Origin: Candidatus Parcubacteria bacterium
GTDB lineage: Bacteria; Patescibacteriota; Patescibacteriia; CAIXNZ01
Length of the DNA stretch: 6,362 bases
Assembly: GCA_026395675.1 (NCBI GenBank)
Contig: JAPLYF010000037.1
Span: 1-6,362, forward strand
Direction of reading: 5' to 3'
Made by a program: the position numbers and the translations under genes. Under the pieces are notes generated by a model. It made no database searches. It worked only from the letters and a program-made list of their open reading frames with translations, and had not been told where the DNA came from. Below are positions 6,186-6,362 of the stretch, piece after piece. Positions within the stretch are counted from its first letter, which is position 1; the number at the start of each line of letters is the position of its first letter.

Positions 6186-6214
6186 ATAATATCACAATAT
6201 GATAACTTTGTCAA
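6186..6214 (-). promoter_or_regulatory. Sigma70-type promoter with extended -10 for the wzz-like gene
   Basis: On the minus strand TTGACA (6214-6209) is followed by a 17-bp spacer and TATTAT (6191-6186), with TG one base before the -10 box (TGATATTAT). Transcription should start near 6179, about 52 bases before the ATG at 6127. The design is the same as the operon promoter at 5201-5229. Confidence 0.8.
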
Positions 6215-6225
6215 TAGCTAAAATT

Positions 6226-6253
6226 AAAAAACCCTTTTAAAAAAGAGTTTTTT
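6226..6253 (-). terminator. Probable intrinsic terminator of a gene beyond the right edge
   Basis: On the minus strand AAAAAACTCTTTT (6253-6241) can pair with AAAAGGGTTTTTT (6238-6226), with the innermost pairs probably open as a loop. The only irregular pair is a U-G wobble on the minus-strand RNA, and the 3' arm ends in a T-run. The stem is AT-rich and so weaker than the one at 5261-5294. It sits 11 bp ahead of the wzz promoter. Confidence 0.55.
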
Positions 6254-6333
6254 AGCCCTTAAGGGGCCCCTTTGGGGCTAATTTTAGGGCCGAAGGCCCC
6301 CTTTTCCCAAAGGGAAGCCTTTGGCTCAGGGCT
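6254..6333. repeat. 80-bp GC-rich block of nested mini-hairpins (dispersed repeat or structured element)
   Basis: This block is about 59% G+C by hand count, against roughly a third elsewhere. It contains four hairpins with 3-base loops: GCCCC-TTT-GGGGC (6266-6278), GGGCC-GAA-GGCCC (6287-6299), TTCCC-AAA-GGGAA (6304-6316) and AGCC-TTT-GGCT (6316-6326). The ends, AGCCCT (6254-6259) and AGGGCT (6328-6333), pair to close the whole as a branched structure. No coding frame crosses it. It resembles the twin hairpins at 1777-1798. The remaining bases to 6362 hold no recognisable gene. Confidence 0.65.
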
Positions 6334-6362
6334 TATTCCTATCTTATTTTAAGGTTATACTT

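Noticed and set aside
6254..6333. tRNA or CRISPR array suggested by the repeated hairpins
   Set aside because: The arms lack tRNA lengths and the conserved T-loop, and there are no equal-length spacers between identical repeats.

Overview
The window is AT-rich (roughly one third G+C by eye) and compact. Every gene I can support lies on the minus strand, so the window reads right to left. It holds part of a surface or exopolysaccharide gene cluster: a Wzz-type chain-length protein, a radical SAM enzyme, a multi-pass O-antigen ligase/polymerase-like protein, two GT-B glycosyltransferases, and a SAM-dependent methyltransferase cut off by the left edge. Very low G+C, tight gene packing, weak or absent Shine-Dalgarno sites and small GC-rich hairpins in the gaps suggest a Patescibacteria/CPR (Parcubacteria-like) genome. 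That placement is inference; no ribosomal or other marker gene is present.

Right end (6128-6362): no gene. In reading direction it holds an 80-bp GC-rich block of nested mini-hairpins, a terminator-like hairpin for a gene beyond the window, and a strong sigma70-type promoter (TTGACA, 17 bp, TATTAT) for the wzz-like gene. That gene (5312-6127) is followed by its own terminator (5261-5294).

A second promoter of the same design (TTGACA, 17 bp, TGTTAAAAT), with a 10-bp perfect inverted repeat directly behind its -35 box, then starts what looks like one operon. It runs radical SAM, wzy/waaL-like, glycosyltransferase, glycosyltransferase, methyltransferase, and continues past base 1. Gaps inside it are 5 bp, an 11-bp overlap, 53 bp and 67 bp. 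I see no terminator inside it.

Working model (inference): the two GT4 enzymes build a glycan on the cytoplasmic face, the methyltransferase may modify a sugar or nucleotide sugar, the membrane protein polymerises or transfers the glycan outside, and the separately transcribed Wzz-like protein sets chain length. The radical SAM enzyme is the least explained member: its main cluster motif is intact, but cysteines I would expect for a C-terminal auxiliary Fe-S cluster are mostly missing. No initiating phosphoglycosyl transferase, flippase or tyrosine kinase is seen, so the locus must extend beyond both edges or depend on genes elsewhere.
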